This document shows positions 7,265 to 15,367 of a stretch of 17,419 nt of DNA, in pieces. The notes under the pieces are model-generated. The model was given only the letters and a program-made list of their open reading frames with translations, was not told where the DNA came from and did no database searches. Position 1 is the stretch's first letter. Every line of letters starts with the position of its first letter. The position numbers and the translations under genes were made by a program. Location: the NCBI GenBank assembly GCA_041552135.1, contig JBFELL010000047.1:1-17419 (forward strand). The letters run 5' to 3'. The stretch is from SZUA-186 sp041552135. GTDB taxonomy: Bacteria; Pseudomonadota; Gammaproteobacteria; UBA9214.

Positions 7265-8335
7265 GTGCCAATCGCGCAATTGTTTAAACGGACCAGGCCG
7301 CCCCTAGTGGGTCTCGATATCAGTTCCAGTGCTGTAAAACTGCTGGAACTCAGCAAAAGCGGCTCCCGCTACCGCGTCGAAAGCTACGCGGTCGAACCTC
7401 TTCCGCCCAACTCGGTCGTTGAAAAGAATATTACTGACGTCGAGGCCGTTGGTGAAGCCATCCGGCGCGCCGTCAAACGATCGGGCACCCGGACACGACA
7501 CGCCGCAGTCGCCATCGCCGGCTCGTCGGTCATCTCCAAGATAATCCCCATGCCTGCCGGCATGTCGGATGACGAGATGGAAAACCAGATCGAGTTCGAG
7601 GCCGACCAGTACGTCCCGTACCCGCTGGAAGAGGTCAATCTGGACTTCGAGGTACTCGGTCCGTCAGAAAAGAACCCGGATACCGTCGAGGTGCTGCTTG
7701 CGGCCTGCCGCAGCGAAAACGTCGACATGCGTAATGCCGCCTGCGAGACCGGCGGGATTGAGACCATGGTAATGGATGTCGAGTCCTTTGCCAGCGAAAA
7801 TGCCTTTGCCTTCCTTACTGACCAGCTACCGGACCAGGGGGCAGGAAAAACTGTTGCAGTCATTGACGTCGGCGCAACGATGACCACGCTCAACGTCATG
7901 CATGACCTCAAGAGCATATATACCCGCGACACCGTATTTGGCGGCAAGCAGCTGACAGAAGAGATCATGCGCCGCTACGGCCTGTCCTACGAAGAGGCAG
8001 GCATGGCCAAGCGACAGGGCGGGCTGCCGGAAAACTACCAGACCGACGTGCTGGAACCCTTCAAGGAGGCCATGGCACAACAGGCCAGCCGCTCGCTGCA
8101 GTTCTTTTACTCCTCCAGCCCGCACAGCAAGGTCGATCATGTCATCCTCGCAGGTGGCAGCGCCTCTATTCCCGGAATTGACGAACTGATCCAGGAACGG
8201 CTCGGGGTGGACACCTCCATTGCCAACCCCTTCGCATCCATGTCACTGTCTGCACGAGTAAAACCGCAGACACTGAGCAACGATGCACCCGCCCTGCTGA
8301 TTGCCTGCGGACTTGCGCTGAGGAGCTTCGACTGA
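7265..8335 (+). CDS. pilM: PilM, actin-like cytoplasmic type IV pilus assembly protein
   Basis: PilM (356 residues) is the cytoplasmic FtsA/actin-fold ring component that binds the N-terminal tail of PilN and links the pilus trunk to the motor. Nucleotide-binding motifs are seen: VGLDISSSAVKLLEL near residues 15-29, VIDVGATMT in the middle and ILAGGSASIPG near the C-terminus. There is no membrane segment. The start is a GTG at 7265 with AGGA at 7255-7258, six bases upstream; no in-frame ATG lies nearby. The stop TGA at 8333-8335 is one base before the pilN ATG, implying translational coupling. It is the first gene of an operon behind the promoter at 7186-7214. Length is normal. Confidence 0.96.
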   Translation: MPIAQLFKRTRPPLVGLDISSSAVKLLELSKSGSRYRVESYAVEPLPPNSVVEKNITDVEAVGEAIRRAVKRSGTRTRHAAVAIAGSSVISKIIPMPAGMSDDEMENQIEFEADQYVPYPLEEVNLDFEVLGPSEKNPDTVEVLLAACRSENVDMRNAACETGGIETMVMDVESFASENAFAFLTDQLPDQGAGKTVAVIDVGATMTTLNVMHDLKSIYTRDTVFGGKQLTEEIMRRYGLSYEEAGMAKRQGGLPENYQTDVLEPFKEAMAQQASRSLQFFYSSSPHSKVDHVILAGGSASIPGIDELIQERLGVDTSIANPFASMSLSARVKPQTLSNDAPALLIACGLALRSFD

Positions 8336-8336
8336 T

Positions 8337-8948
8337 ATGGCAAAGATCAACCTGCTCCCCTGGCGTGAAGAGCTGCGCAAGCAGAAACAGCGGGAATTCG
8401 GCTTCATGGCCGGCGGCTCGGCTATTATCGCCGCGCTTGTGGTCCTGCTCGCCCACTTGCATATCGGCGGCCTCATTGACAACCAGAACCAGCGCAATGC
8501 CTTCCTGGAAAGGGAAATCGACATCCTCGACCAGCGCATCGGACGCATCAAGGAACTGGAACAACTGAAGGCCAACCTGCTCGCCCGCATGAACGTCATT
8601 CAGGAACTGCAGCGCAGCCGCCCTGAAAGCGTTCACCTCATGGACGAGATGGTGCGCACCCTGCCGGACGGTATCCATCTGAAGAAATTTAGTCAGAAAG
8701 GCAAGGCCCTGACGATGGACGGCGTCGCCCAGTCCAACGCCCGGGTGTCTGACTACATGCGCAACATCGATAGCTCACCCTGGCTCACGGGGCCGCGCCT
8801 GGACCTCATCAAGACCACGGAAGTGGACCGCCGCCGCATCGCAAACTTCACCCTGCGCGGCACCCAGAAGACACCCAAACCGCTGCAGGCCGGCGCCAGC
8901 TCTGACGACGAGAAGGCCAGCGAGAAGACCAGCGAGGATGCCTCATGA
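8337..8948 (+). CDS. pilN: PilN, type IV pilus inner-membrane alignment protein
   Basis: PilN (203 residues) carries the invariant INLLPWRE motif at residues 4-11, which docks in the PilM groove. One membrane helix (about 22-44), a coiled coil (about 48-92) and a periplasmic ferredoxin-like domain follow, giving the usual bitopic layout that dimerises with PilO. The last 25 residues are unusually rich in K, E, D and S and are probably disordered. The start is separated from the pilM stop by one base, and its own stop overlaps the pilO start as ATGA. Confidence 0.95.
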   Translation: MAKINLLPWREELRKQKQREFGFMAGGSAIIAALVVLLAHLHIGGLIDNQNQRNAFLEREIDILDQRIGRIKELEQLKANLLARMNVIQELQRSRPESVHLMDEMVRTLPDGIHLKKFSQKGKALTMDGVAQSNARVSDYMRNIDSSPWLTGPRLDLIKTTEVDRRRIANFTLRGTQKTPKPLQAGASSDDEKASEKTSEDAS

Positions 8949-9586
8949 ATATCGAGCTGAGCGATCTCGACCTGACCAATATAGGCCGCTGGCCTGCCGC
9001 CGCCCGTGCCGTTGTCATCCTGTTTATCATGGGCGGCGTGATATTCCTGGGATACTGGTTTCATACCAAGGAACAGCTGGCAGAACTGGAATCCGTGGAA
9101 CAGCGTGAACTCGACCTCAGGGTCATCTTCGAGAAGAAGGCCCAGCAAGCGGCCAACCTCGAAGCCTACGAACAGCAGCTGGAGGAAATGCGCGAATCCT
9201 TCGGCGCCATGCTACGGCAACTGCCGAACAAGACCGAGGTAGCCGACCTGCTGGTCGATGTATCGCAGACTGGCCTGGCCGCGGGACTGGAGTTCGAGCT
9301 ATTCAACCCCCAGAAAGAGATACCCAGGGAATTCTACGCCGAACTGCCCATAACCATCCGCGTTATTGGCAACTATCACGAATTCGGCGATTTTGTCAGC
9401 GGCGTTGCCGCCCTGCCTCGCATCGTTACCCTGAGTGACATCAGCATCACACAGAAAGCCAAGGGTGAAGGTCTGCTGGGCATGAACCTGACGGCCAAGA
9501 CCTACCGCTACATGGAAGAAGACGAGCGGAGTGCCGCGCATGAAGAAAAGCAACAGAAAAAGGGAAGAAAGGGTAAAAAGAGATGA
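8945..9586 (+). CDS. pilO: PilO, type IV pilus inner-membrane alignment protein
   Basis: PilO (213 residues) has a short cytoplasmic N-terminus, one membrane helix (about 20-40), a coiled coil (about 42-90) and a periplasmic ferredoxin-like domain containing QLPNKTEVADLLVDVSQTG and the ELPITIRVIGNYHEFGDFV segment typical of the family. It pairs with PilN and binds PilP. The final 17 residues are lysine-rich (KQQKKGRKGKKR), an extension I do not remember as conserved. Both ends overlap neighbours by an ATGA (8945-8948 with pilN, 9583-9586 with pilP), so translation is tightly coupled. Confidence 0.95.
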   Translation: MNIELSDLDLTNIGRWPAAARAVVILFIMGGVIFLGYWFHTKEQLAELESVEQRELDLRVIFEKKAQQAANLEAYEQQLEEMRESFGAMLRQLPNKTEVADLLVDVSQTGLAAGLEFELFNPQKEIPREFYAELPITIRVIGNYHEFGDFVSGVAALPRIVTLSDISITQKAKGEGLLGMNLTAKTYRYMEEDERSAAHEEKQQKKGRKGKKR

Positions 9587-10122
9587 ACCGCGCTAAACCG
9601 ATAATGCGTTTACTGGTGCCGGCCTTCATTTCAGTCGCACTGACTGCCTGCGCCCCTGACCCGACGAGCGACCTCATCGAGTACACCGAGCAGGTCAAAA
9701 ACCAGCAAAAGGCCAACATCGAGCCGCTGCCGGAATTCGAACCGTTTGAATCCTTTGAATACTCGGCAGCCGACCTGCGCGACCCGTTCACGGCCCCGGT
9801 ATTCAGTCATACTCCCGCAGCCGTGGCCCGAACCGGTGGCAGCGGCATCAAACCGGATTATGACCGCCCGACGGAGCCGCTGGAGGAATATCCCCTGGAC
9901 AGCCTGCGCATGGTCGGCACGCTGGAGCAGAACGAGGATGCCTGGGCACTGGTACTGGACACGGATGACACCATTCATCGTGTACAGACCGGTAACTATA
10001 TCGGGCAGAATCACGGCAAGATCATCCGCATATCTGAATTCGAAGTTGAACTAACGGAAATCATTCCTGATGGACTCGGTGGCTGGATGGAACGCACAGC
10101 CTCTATTGCAATCAGCGAATAA
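9583..10122 (+). CDS. pilP: PilP, type IV pilus inner-membrane lipoprotein
   Basis: PilP (179 residues) is a lipoprotein with lipobox LTAC and modified C23, followed by a long flexible linker (about 24-95) that includes the ADLRDPF motif common in PilP. A C-terminal beta-sandwich (about 100-178; SLRMVGTLEQ, VQTGNYIGQNHGKI) contacts the N0/N1 region of PilQ. It joins the PilNO inner-membrane complex to the secretin. The start overlaps the pilO stop; pilQ begins 18 bases after its stop. Confidence 0.95.
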   Translation: MNRAKPIMRLLVPAFISVALTACAPDPTSDLIEYTEQVKNQQKANIEPLPEFEPFESFEYSAADLRDPFTAPVFSHTPAAVARTGGSGIKPDYDRPTEPLEEYPLDSLRMVGTLEQNEDAWALVLDTDDTIHRVQTGNYIGQNHGKIIRISEFEVELTEIIPDGLGGWMERTASIAISE

Positions 10123-10140
10123 TCCCACGGGGGAATCGCA

Positions 10141-12279
10141 ATGATCGGAAAACGCGCACGCCGGCTACAGGCACACACCACTTTCTCCAACCGTCACCTG
10201 GCCAGGCTCTGGAAACATGCCTTGCTGTTGACCGGAACCCTGCTGCTTGCTGGAGGATCGGTGATCGCCCGGGCTGCGGATGCAAGCAATACGCTGCAGG
10301 CCATCGATTTTGCCGGCCTCCCGGGCAACAAGGCGCAGATAACGCTGACCCTGAGCAACCCGGCACCTGCGCCATTGAGTTTCACGATCGACAACCCTGC
10401 GCGTATCGCCCTGGACTTCCCGGCGACCAGCAATGCCCTGCAGCAGCGTTCCCGGGCAATCGGCATCGGCATGGCGGAAAGCCTGACGGCCATCGAGGCA
10501 CAGGGGCGTACCCGCGTGGTTGTCAACCTGACCGAGATGGTGCCTTACGAAGCCCACGCCGAGGGCAACAAGGTCATACTGACCCTGCAGGGTGGCGCCA
10601 GGGAACAGACTGCCGCCAGTGCGGCCGTAGCAGCCGCCAAGGGCGGCCCCATGCCGCAGATCGAGAACATCGATTTCCGTCGTGGCGAGAACGGCCAGGG
10701 CCGTATTATCGTCACCCTGTCCGATCCCTCTATCCCGGCGGACATGAAGCAGGAAAGCGGCAATGTCGTGGTCGATTTCTACCGGGCCGAGCTGCCCGAG
10801 TCGCTGTCCCGCCGCCTGGACGTGCTGGATTTCGCCACACCGGTGAAGACCATCGATACCTACGGCCGTGGCAAGGACGTCCACATGGTGATCACTCCGA
10901 TGGGTGAGTACGAGCACCTCGCCTACCAGACGGGCAACGAATTCACTATCGAGATCAAGGAAGTTACAGCCGAGGAAGCCGAAGAGCGCAAGAAGGACGA
11001 ATTCGGCTTCACCGGCGAGCGTCTGTCACTGAACTTCCAGGACATCGAGGTACGCTCGGTACTGCAGCTGATCGCGGATTTCACCGGCATCAACATCGTC
11101 GTCAGTGACACGGTCGGCGGCAGCCTGACCCTGCGTCTGAAAAATGTCCCCTGGGACCAGGCGCTGGACATCATCCTCAAGACCAAGGGACTGGGTATGC
11201 GCGAGGCCGGCAACGTCATGCTGGTCGCACCGAGTGAGGAACTCGCCGCCCGCGAAAAACTCGAGCTGGAAGCGCAGAAGCAGATCGAGGAGCTCGAGCC
11301 GATGTACTCCGAGATCATCCAGGTCAACTACGCCAAGGCAGGCGATATTGCAAACCTGATCAAGAGCGAGGAGACCACGCTGCTCTCTGACCGCGGCACC
11401 GCAACCATCGACGAGCGGACCAACGTCCTCCTGGTGCAGGATGTTGCAGCCAAGCTGGCGGACATCCGCAAGCTGGTCGCCCGGCTCGACATCCCGGTGC
11501 GCCAGGTCCTGATCGAGTCCCGCATCGTGATTGCCAACAATGATTTCGCCAAGGACCTCGGTGTCCGGTTCGGTTTCAGCCATCAGGCTCGACAGGACAA
11601 CGACAACAAGATCCTGAATACCGGCGGTACGCAGCCGGGCCTGTTTGAAATCGACCCGATTACCGGCTTCGAATCCCCCGCCGGCAGCGGTCTCGAAGGC
11701 CTGATCACGGATCTCGGTGTCGCCAATCCGACCGGCTCCGTCGGCCTCGCCATCGGCAAGCTCGGCAGTAACCTGCTGCAGCTCGAGCTGAGCGCCATGG
11801 AAATGGAAGGGCGCGGCGAGGTCATCTCCAGTCCACGTGTCCTGACGTCGAACCAGAAGGCGGCCTACATCGAGTCCGGTACCGAAATACCGTACCAGGA
11901 GACCACCTCCAGCGGCGCCACCAATGTCCAGTTCAAGAAGGCCGTGCTGAGCCTGAACGTCACGCCGCAGATCACGCCGGATGACCGCATTGTCATGGAT
12001 CTGGTCGTGAACAAGGACAGCGTTGGCCAGATATTCCTCGGCGTACCAAGCATCGACACCAAGGAAGTCGCCACCCAGGTGCTGGTCGACAATGGCGAGA
12101 CCCTGGTACTCGGTGGCATCTACGAGCGCGAGACACTGGACGAAACCGACCGGGTGCCCTTCTTCGGCGAGCTGCCGCTGGTAGAGCATCTGTTCAAGAC
12201 CACCCGCAAATCGGATGACAAGGCCGAACTGCTGATCTTCGTCACACCCAAGATCGTCAAGGAAACCTTTAACCTCTGA
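10141..12279 (+). CDS. pilQ: PilQ, type IV pilus outer-membrane secretin
   Basis: PilQ (712 residues) forms the outer-membrane channel through which the pilus exits. A long signal peptide has its core at about 26-40 and cleavage probably after VIARA (45). Two AMIN domains (about 52-145 and 175-275) for peptidoglycan binding follow. The N0/STN domain starts near 290 (GERLSLNFQDIEVRSVLQLIA) and an N1 domain near 392. The secretin barrel runs from about 453 to the C-terminus, with VPFFGELPLVEHLF and LLIFVTPKIV as family signatures. GGGGGA lies about 6 bases before the ATG. The 57-base gap to aroK contains two hairpins that could limit read-through. All domains are present and length is typical. 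Confidence 0.97.
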   Translation: MIGKRARRLQAHTTFSNRHLARLWKHALLLTGTLLLAGGSVIARAADASNTLQAIDFAGLPGNKAQITLTLSNPAPAPLSFTIDNPARIALDFPATSNALQQRSRAIGIGMAESLTAIEAQGRTRVVVNLTEMVPYEAHAEGNKVILTLQGGAREQTAASAAVAAAKGGPMPQIENIDFRRGENGQGRIIVTLSDPSIPADMKQESGNVVVDFYRAELPESLSRRLDVLDFATPVKTIDTYGRGKDVHMVITPMGEYEHLAYQTGNEFTIEIKEVTAEEAEERKKDEFGFTGERLSLNFQDIEVRSVLQLIADFTGINIVVSDTVGGSLTLRLKNVPWDQALDIILKTKGLGMREAGNVMLVAPSEELAAREKLELEAQKQIEELEPMYSEIIQVNYAKAGDIANLIKSEETTLLSDRGTATIDERTNVLLVQDVAAKLADIRKLVARLDIPVRQVLIESRIVIANNDFAKDLGVRFGFSHQARQDNDNKILNTGGTQPGLFEIDPITGFESPAGSGLEGLITDLGVANPTGSVGLAIGKLGSNLLQLELSAMEMEGRGEVISSPRVLTSNQKAAYIESGTEIPYQETTSSGATNVQFKKAVLSLNVTPQITPDDRIVMDLVVNKDSVGQIFLGVPSIDTKEVATQVLVDNGETLVLGGIYERETLDETDRVPFFGELPLVEHLFKTTRKSDDKAELLIFVTPKIVKETFNL

Positions 12280-12290
12280 TCACGCGTCCA

Positions 12291-12308
12291 TGCTGACGCT
12301 TGTCAGCA
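12291..12308 (+). other. First of two hairpins between pilQ and aroK
   Basis: TGCTGAC (12291-12297) pairs perfectly with GTCAGCA (12302-12308) across the loop GCTT. It starts 12 bases after the pilQ stop. The bases following (GCAACACTTTCTGG) have no continuous T-run, so strong intrinsic termination is unlikely. With the next hairpin it fills most of the short gap and may protect the pilQ 3' end or attenuate transcription into aroK. Confidence 0.5.
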
Positions 12309-12327
12309 GCAACACTTTCTGGCATAT

Positions 12328-12353
12328 CTGCCCGGCATGAAAATGCCGGGCAG
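12328..12353 (+). promoter_or_regulatory. Perfect hairpin enclosing the aroK start codon
   Basis: CTGCCCGGCAT (12328-12338) pairs without mismatch with ATGCCGGGCAG (12343-12353) across a GAAA tetraloop, an especially stable GNRA type. The aroK ATG at 12337 spans the end of the left arm and the loop; the only other nearby in-frame ATG (12343) opens the right arm. The mRNA would hide either start in a stem. A short TCTGTTTCTG follows, too weak for a confident terminator. Either start-codon sequestration or attenuation after pilQ is possible. Confidence 0.6.
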
Positions 12354-12855
12354 TCTGTTTCTGACCGGCCCCATGGGGGCCGGCAAATCCACCATCGGGC
12401 GCCAGCTGGCCAGACAGCTCAGACTCGAGTTCCGCGACAGCGACCATGAAATCGAGCACCGCACCGGTGTCGATATCCCGCTGATCTTCGAGATCGAGGG
12501 AGAGGCCGGGTTCCGCAAACGGGAAAAGGCCGTCATCGAAGAGCTGACCCGACTGCCGGGTATCGTGCTGGCCACCGGAGGCGGCGCAATACTGGACCCG
12601 GAAAACCGCAAATACCTGGGTGAACGCGGCTGCGTCATCTACCTGCACACCTCGGTCAGCCAGCAGCTGAAACGAACCGCCAGGGACCGCAATCGCCCGC
12701 TGCTGCAGACAGAAGACCCGCGCCAGCGCCTTATCGATCTGATGCAGATACGCGAACCGCTGTATCGTGAAATCGCCGACCTGGTCATCAACACCGACGG
12801 CAAGCATGTCAGGGATGTCGTCAGGGAAATCCTGCAGCAACTCGATGATAGCTGA
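12337..12855 (+). CDS. aroK: Shikimate kinase I
   Basis: This 172-residue cytoplasmic enzyme phosphorylates shikimate at the 3-hydroxyl with ATP, the fifth step to chorismate. It has Walker A GPMGAGKST (11-19), shikimate contacts D36 (DSD), R60 (FRKRE) and the GGG loop (81-83), lid R120 in RNRPLL, and R139 in QIREPLY. Length is normal. The ATG at 12337 or 12343 fits the family N-terminus. The frame is open back to the pilQ stop but offers no ATG, GTG or TTG there. No Shine-Dalgarno sequence is visible and the start is buried in a perfect hairpin. It is probably cotranscribed from the pil operon, as in Pseudomonas, and followed by aroB after 79 bases. Confidence 0.95.
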   Translation: MKMPGSLFLTGPMGAGKSTIGRQLARQLRLEFRDSDHEIEHRTGVDIPLIFEIEGEAGFRKREKAVIEELTRLPGIVLATGGGAILDPENRKYLGERGCVIYLHTSVSQQLKRTARDRNRPLLQTEDPRQRLIDLMQIREPLYREIADLVINTDGKHVRDVVREILQQLDDS

Positions 12856-12934
12856 GCCCCGGGACTGCCTGGTTTGCCCTCGCAAGTGGTTATCCGATAT
12901 GCTGATTTCCTGACGCAGGCATGACATCCCGGAC

Positions 12935-14011
12935 ATGAAGACACTCACCGTTGACCTGGGCGATCGAAGCTACCCGATCCACATCGGGCAGAAATTACTG
13001 CTGCAGCCCGAACTGATTACCCGGCATATCCATGGCCGCCAGGTGATGGTGGTAACCAACGACACCATTGCCCCGCTGTACCTGGATACCGTCAAACAGC
13101 TGCTCGACGGCTACGATCTGGCGACCGTGATCCTGCCGGACGGGGAGCAATACAAGAACCTCGGCACCCTGAACACGATTTTCGATGGCCTGCTGGAACA
13201 GCGCTTCAACCGCAGCTGCACGCTGGTGGCGCTCGGCGGCGGCGTCGTCGGCGACATTACCGGCTTTGCCGCGGCCAGCTACCAGCGCGGTGTCGCCTTT
13301 GTGCAGGTCCCCACCACCCTGCTCGCCCAGGTCGACTCCTCGGTCGGCGGCAAGACCGGCGTCAACCACGAGCGCGGCAAGAACATGATCGGCGCCTTTC
13401 ACCAGCCCGGCTGCGTCATCATCGACACCGATACACTAGATACCCTGGACGACCGGCAACTGGCGGCCGGCCTGGCTGAAGTGATCAAGTACGGTCTCAT
13501 CCGCGACAGCAAATTCTATGACTGGCTGGACGACAACATCGAGCGCCTCAAGGCGCGCGACAAGGCGGCACTGTCACATGCCATCGAGCGATCCTGCGCC
13601 CTGAAGGCGGAAATCGTCGCCGCCGATGAGCGCGAAAGCGGCCAGCGGGCACTGCTCAACCTTGGTCACACCTTCGGTCATGCCATCGAGACCGGCACCG
13701 GTTACGGCAACTGGCTGCACGGCGAGGCGGTTGCCACCGGCATGCTGATGGCGGCGGACCTGTCGGCACGCCACCACTGGCTGCCCGTGACCGATGTGAG
13801 GCGGCTCGAGAGCCTGCTACGGCGTGCCTCCCTGCCGACCTCCCCTCCCGATTCCATGGATGAACAGCAGTTTCTGCAACTGATGGCCGTCGACAAGAAG
13901 GTCATGGATGGCGGCCTGCGCCTGGTCCTGCTAAAGGGCATCGGCAAGGCCGTGGTCACCGGGGATTTCGACCCGGCCCTGCTCAGCCAGACGCTGGTCG
14001 GGGCGGCCTGA
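12935..14011 (+). CDS. aroB: 3-dehydroquinate synthase
   Basis: This 358-residue NAD- and metal-dependent enzyme converts DAHP to 3-dehydroquinate, the second step of the shikimate pathway. NAD-binding motifs DGEQYKN (69-75) and GGGVVGD (101-107) are seen, as are PTTLLAQVDSSVGGKTGVN (126-144) and metal ligands E182 (AEVIKYG), H245 (GHTFGH) and H262 (LHGE). Length is typical. The ATG at 12935 matches the family start but has a weak ribosome site. A poor promoter-like pair, TTGCCC 12874-12879 and TATGCT 12898-12903 with an 18-base spacer, lies in the aroK-aroB gap and may be fortuitous. The dGTPase-like gene starts 4 bases after its stop, where enteric bacteria have damX. Confidence 0.97.
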   Translation: MKTLTVDLGDRSYPIHIGQKLLLQPELITRHIHGRQVMVVTNDTIAPLYLDTVKQLLDGYDLATVILPDGEQYKNLGTLNTIFDGLLEQRFNRSCTLVALGGGVVGDITGFAAASYQRGVAFVQVPTTLLAQVDSSVGGKTGVNHERGKNMIGAFHQPGCVIIDTDTLDTLDDRQLAAGLAEVIKYGLIRDSKFYDWLDDNIERLKARDKAALSHAIERSCALKAEIVAADERESGQRALLNLGHTFGHAIETGTGYGNWLHGEAVATGMLMAADLSARHHWLPVTDVRRLESLLRRASLPTSPPDSMDEQQFLQLMAVDKKVMDGGLRLVLLKGIGKAVVTGDFDPALLSQTLVGAA

Positions 14012-14015
14012 GCCG

Positions 14016-15188
14016 GTGAACAGCGTCGCGGCCACTGTACACCATGACCGGCTGGCACCCTGTGCCGTCACCGATGACTGCAGCCGCGGCCGCCGCCATG
14101 ACGAACCCGGTCCCGCCTATCGCAGCGAATTCCAGCGCGACCGGGACCGCATCATCCACTCCGCTGCCTTCCGGCGCCTGGAGTACAAGACCCAGGTCTT
14201 CGTGAACCACGAGGGCGACCTGTTCCGCACCCGGCTGACGCATTCCATCGAGGTTGCCCAGATCGCCCGCTCGATTGCCAGGGCGCTGCGCCTGAACGAA
14301 GACCTGACCGAGGGTATTGCCCTCGCCCATGACCTTGGCCACACGCCATTCGGCCATGCCGGCCAGGATGCGCTGAACACCTGCATGCAGGCCTACGGCG
14401 GCTTTGAGCACAACCTGCAATCGCTGCGGGTCGTCGAGGAACTCGAGGAACGCTACGCCGGGTTTCCCGGCCTCAACCTGACGTTCGAATCGCGCGAGGG
14501 CATCCTCAAGCACTGCTCGCAGAAAAATGCCCGCACACTGGGGGAACTCGGGGAGCGCTTCCTGAAAAAACAGCAACCCTCGCTGGAAGCCCAGCTGACC
14601 AATCTGGCCGATGAAATTGCCTACAACAGCCACGATGTGGACGACGGGCTGCGCTCGGAGCTCATCGATGTCGACCAGCTCAGCGAGGTCACCCTGTTCC
14701 GCAAGCAGTACGATACCGTCCGCCGCAGCTATCCCGACCTGCATCCGCGCCGCACCATCCACGAGGTGGTGCGGCGCCTGATCAACTGCCAGGTGGTCGA
14801 CCTGGTGGAGACCACGCTGGGCAATCTCGAGCGGGCCATGCCGCAGAATGTCGAGGCCGTGCGCACGCAGGATGCGGCGCTGGTGGCATTCAGTGATGCC
14901 ATGCGTGAACAGAATCTGGAGCTGAAGCGGTTCCTGCGCAAAAACCTGTACCGCCATTACCGCGTTCATCGCATGACGGTGAAGGCCGGCCGCACCATCT
15001 CGGCACTGTTCAATGCCTTCATTGGCGACCCGCGGCTGATGCCGGATGAAGCCCGGGAGAAGGTTCGCCGGCTGGAACAGGAACAGGGGGACAATGGCCG
15101 CGCCCGCGCCGTTGCCGACTACATCGCCGGCATGACCGACCGCTACGCCATCGCGGAGTACGATCGCACCTTCAACCCGTCAATCTAG
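14016..15188 (+). CDS. dgt: dGTPase-like HD-domain triphosphohydrolase
   Basis: This 390-residue protein belongs to the HD superfamily, dGTPase type 2 branch, whose members split dNTPs (often dGTP) to deoxynucleoside and triphosphate and so affect nucleotide pools. The N-terminal signature RDRDRIIHSAAFRRLEYKTQVF begins near residue 41. Metal and catalytic residues are H76 (RLTHS), H105-D106 (AHDLGHTPFGH) and D199 (LADEIAY), with H109 and H114 between. The only usable start is a GTG at 14016, 4 bases after the aroB stop; nearby ATGs are out of frame and family similarity begins around residue 11. Translation is probably coupled to aroB. Substrate preference cannot be read from the sequence, and many such proteins are annotated only as dGTPase-like. 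Confidence 0.93.
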   Translation: MNSVAATVHHDRLAPCAVTDDCSRGRRHDEPGPAYRSEFQRDRDRIIHSAAFRRLEYKTQVFVNHEGDLFRTRLTHSIEVAQIARSIARALRLNEDLTEGIALAHDLGHTPFGHAGQDALNTCMQAYGGFEHNLQSLRVVEELEERYAGFPGLNLTFESREGILKHCSQKNARTLGELGERFLKKQQPSLEAQLTNLADEIAYNSHDVDDGLRSELIDVDQLSEVTLFRKQYDTVRRSYPDLHPRRTIHEVVRRLINCQVVDLVETTLGNLERAMPQNVEAVRTQDAALVAFSDAMREQNLELKRFLRKNLYRHYRVHRMTVKAGRTISALFNAFIGDPRLMPDEAREKVRRLEQEQGDNGRARAVADYIAGMTDRYAIAEYDRTFNPSI

Positions 15189-15240
15189 ATATCCGGTCGA
15201 TTGACTCGCGCAAAGACGCAGCGGCGCCAGGGAAAAAACC

Positions 15241-15336
15241 ATGGCAAAAACCGAAAAAATATCCATGGGTTACATGAATAAAACACCGGCAGGCCGGCCT
15301 TCCTTGAGCGGCTCCAGGGCCAGTGATTCGGGATGA
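15241..15336 (+). CDS. Possible 31-residue small protein, doubtful
   Basis: An ATG at 15241 opens a 31-codon frame ending at TGA 15334-15336. AGGGA at 15229-15233 lies seven bases upstream, an ideal ribosome-site spacing, and the opening codons (ATG GCA AAA ACC GAA AAA) resemble those of well-translated genes. The peptide starts MAKTEKISMGYM and ends in a Gly/Ser/Arg-rich tail. I recognise no family. It lies wholly inside the inverted-repeat element, so chance is the simpler explanation. Confidence 0.15.
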   Translation: MAKTEKISMGYMNKTPAGRPSLSGSRASDSG

Positions 15337-15338
15337 AT

Positions 15339-15367
15339 ATAACAAGTAAAAAGTGTTCAGTTAAAAT
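15339..15367 (+). promoter_or_regulatory. Candidate promoter for the WGR-like gene
   Basis: ATAACA (15339-15344, four of six to the -35 consensus) is followed after 17 bases by TAAAAT (15362-15367, five of six to the -10). Transcription would start near 15374, about 60 bases before the gene at 15435. The promoter lies inside the inverted-repeat element, and the right arm would be at the very 5' end of the transcript. Confidence 0.35.

Noticed and set aside
11026..12189. 387-codon minus-strand frame opposite pilQ
   Set aside because: It lies entirely inside the secretin coding region and has no recognisable motif.
12874..12903. Internal promoter for aroB (TTGCCC, 18 bases, TATGCT)
   Set aside because: Only four of six matches in each box; left as a remark on aroB and not called as a feature.
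13983..14969. 328-codon minus-strand frame opposite dgt
   Set aside because: The opposite strand encodes a complete HD dNTPase; the antisense frame is a shadow.
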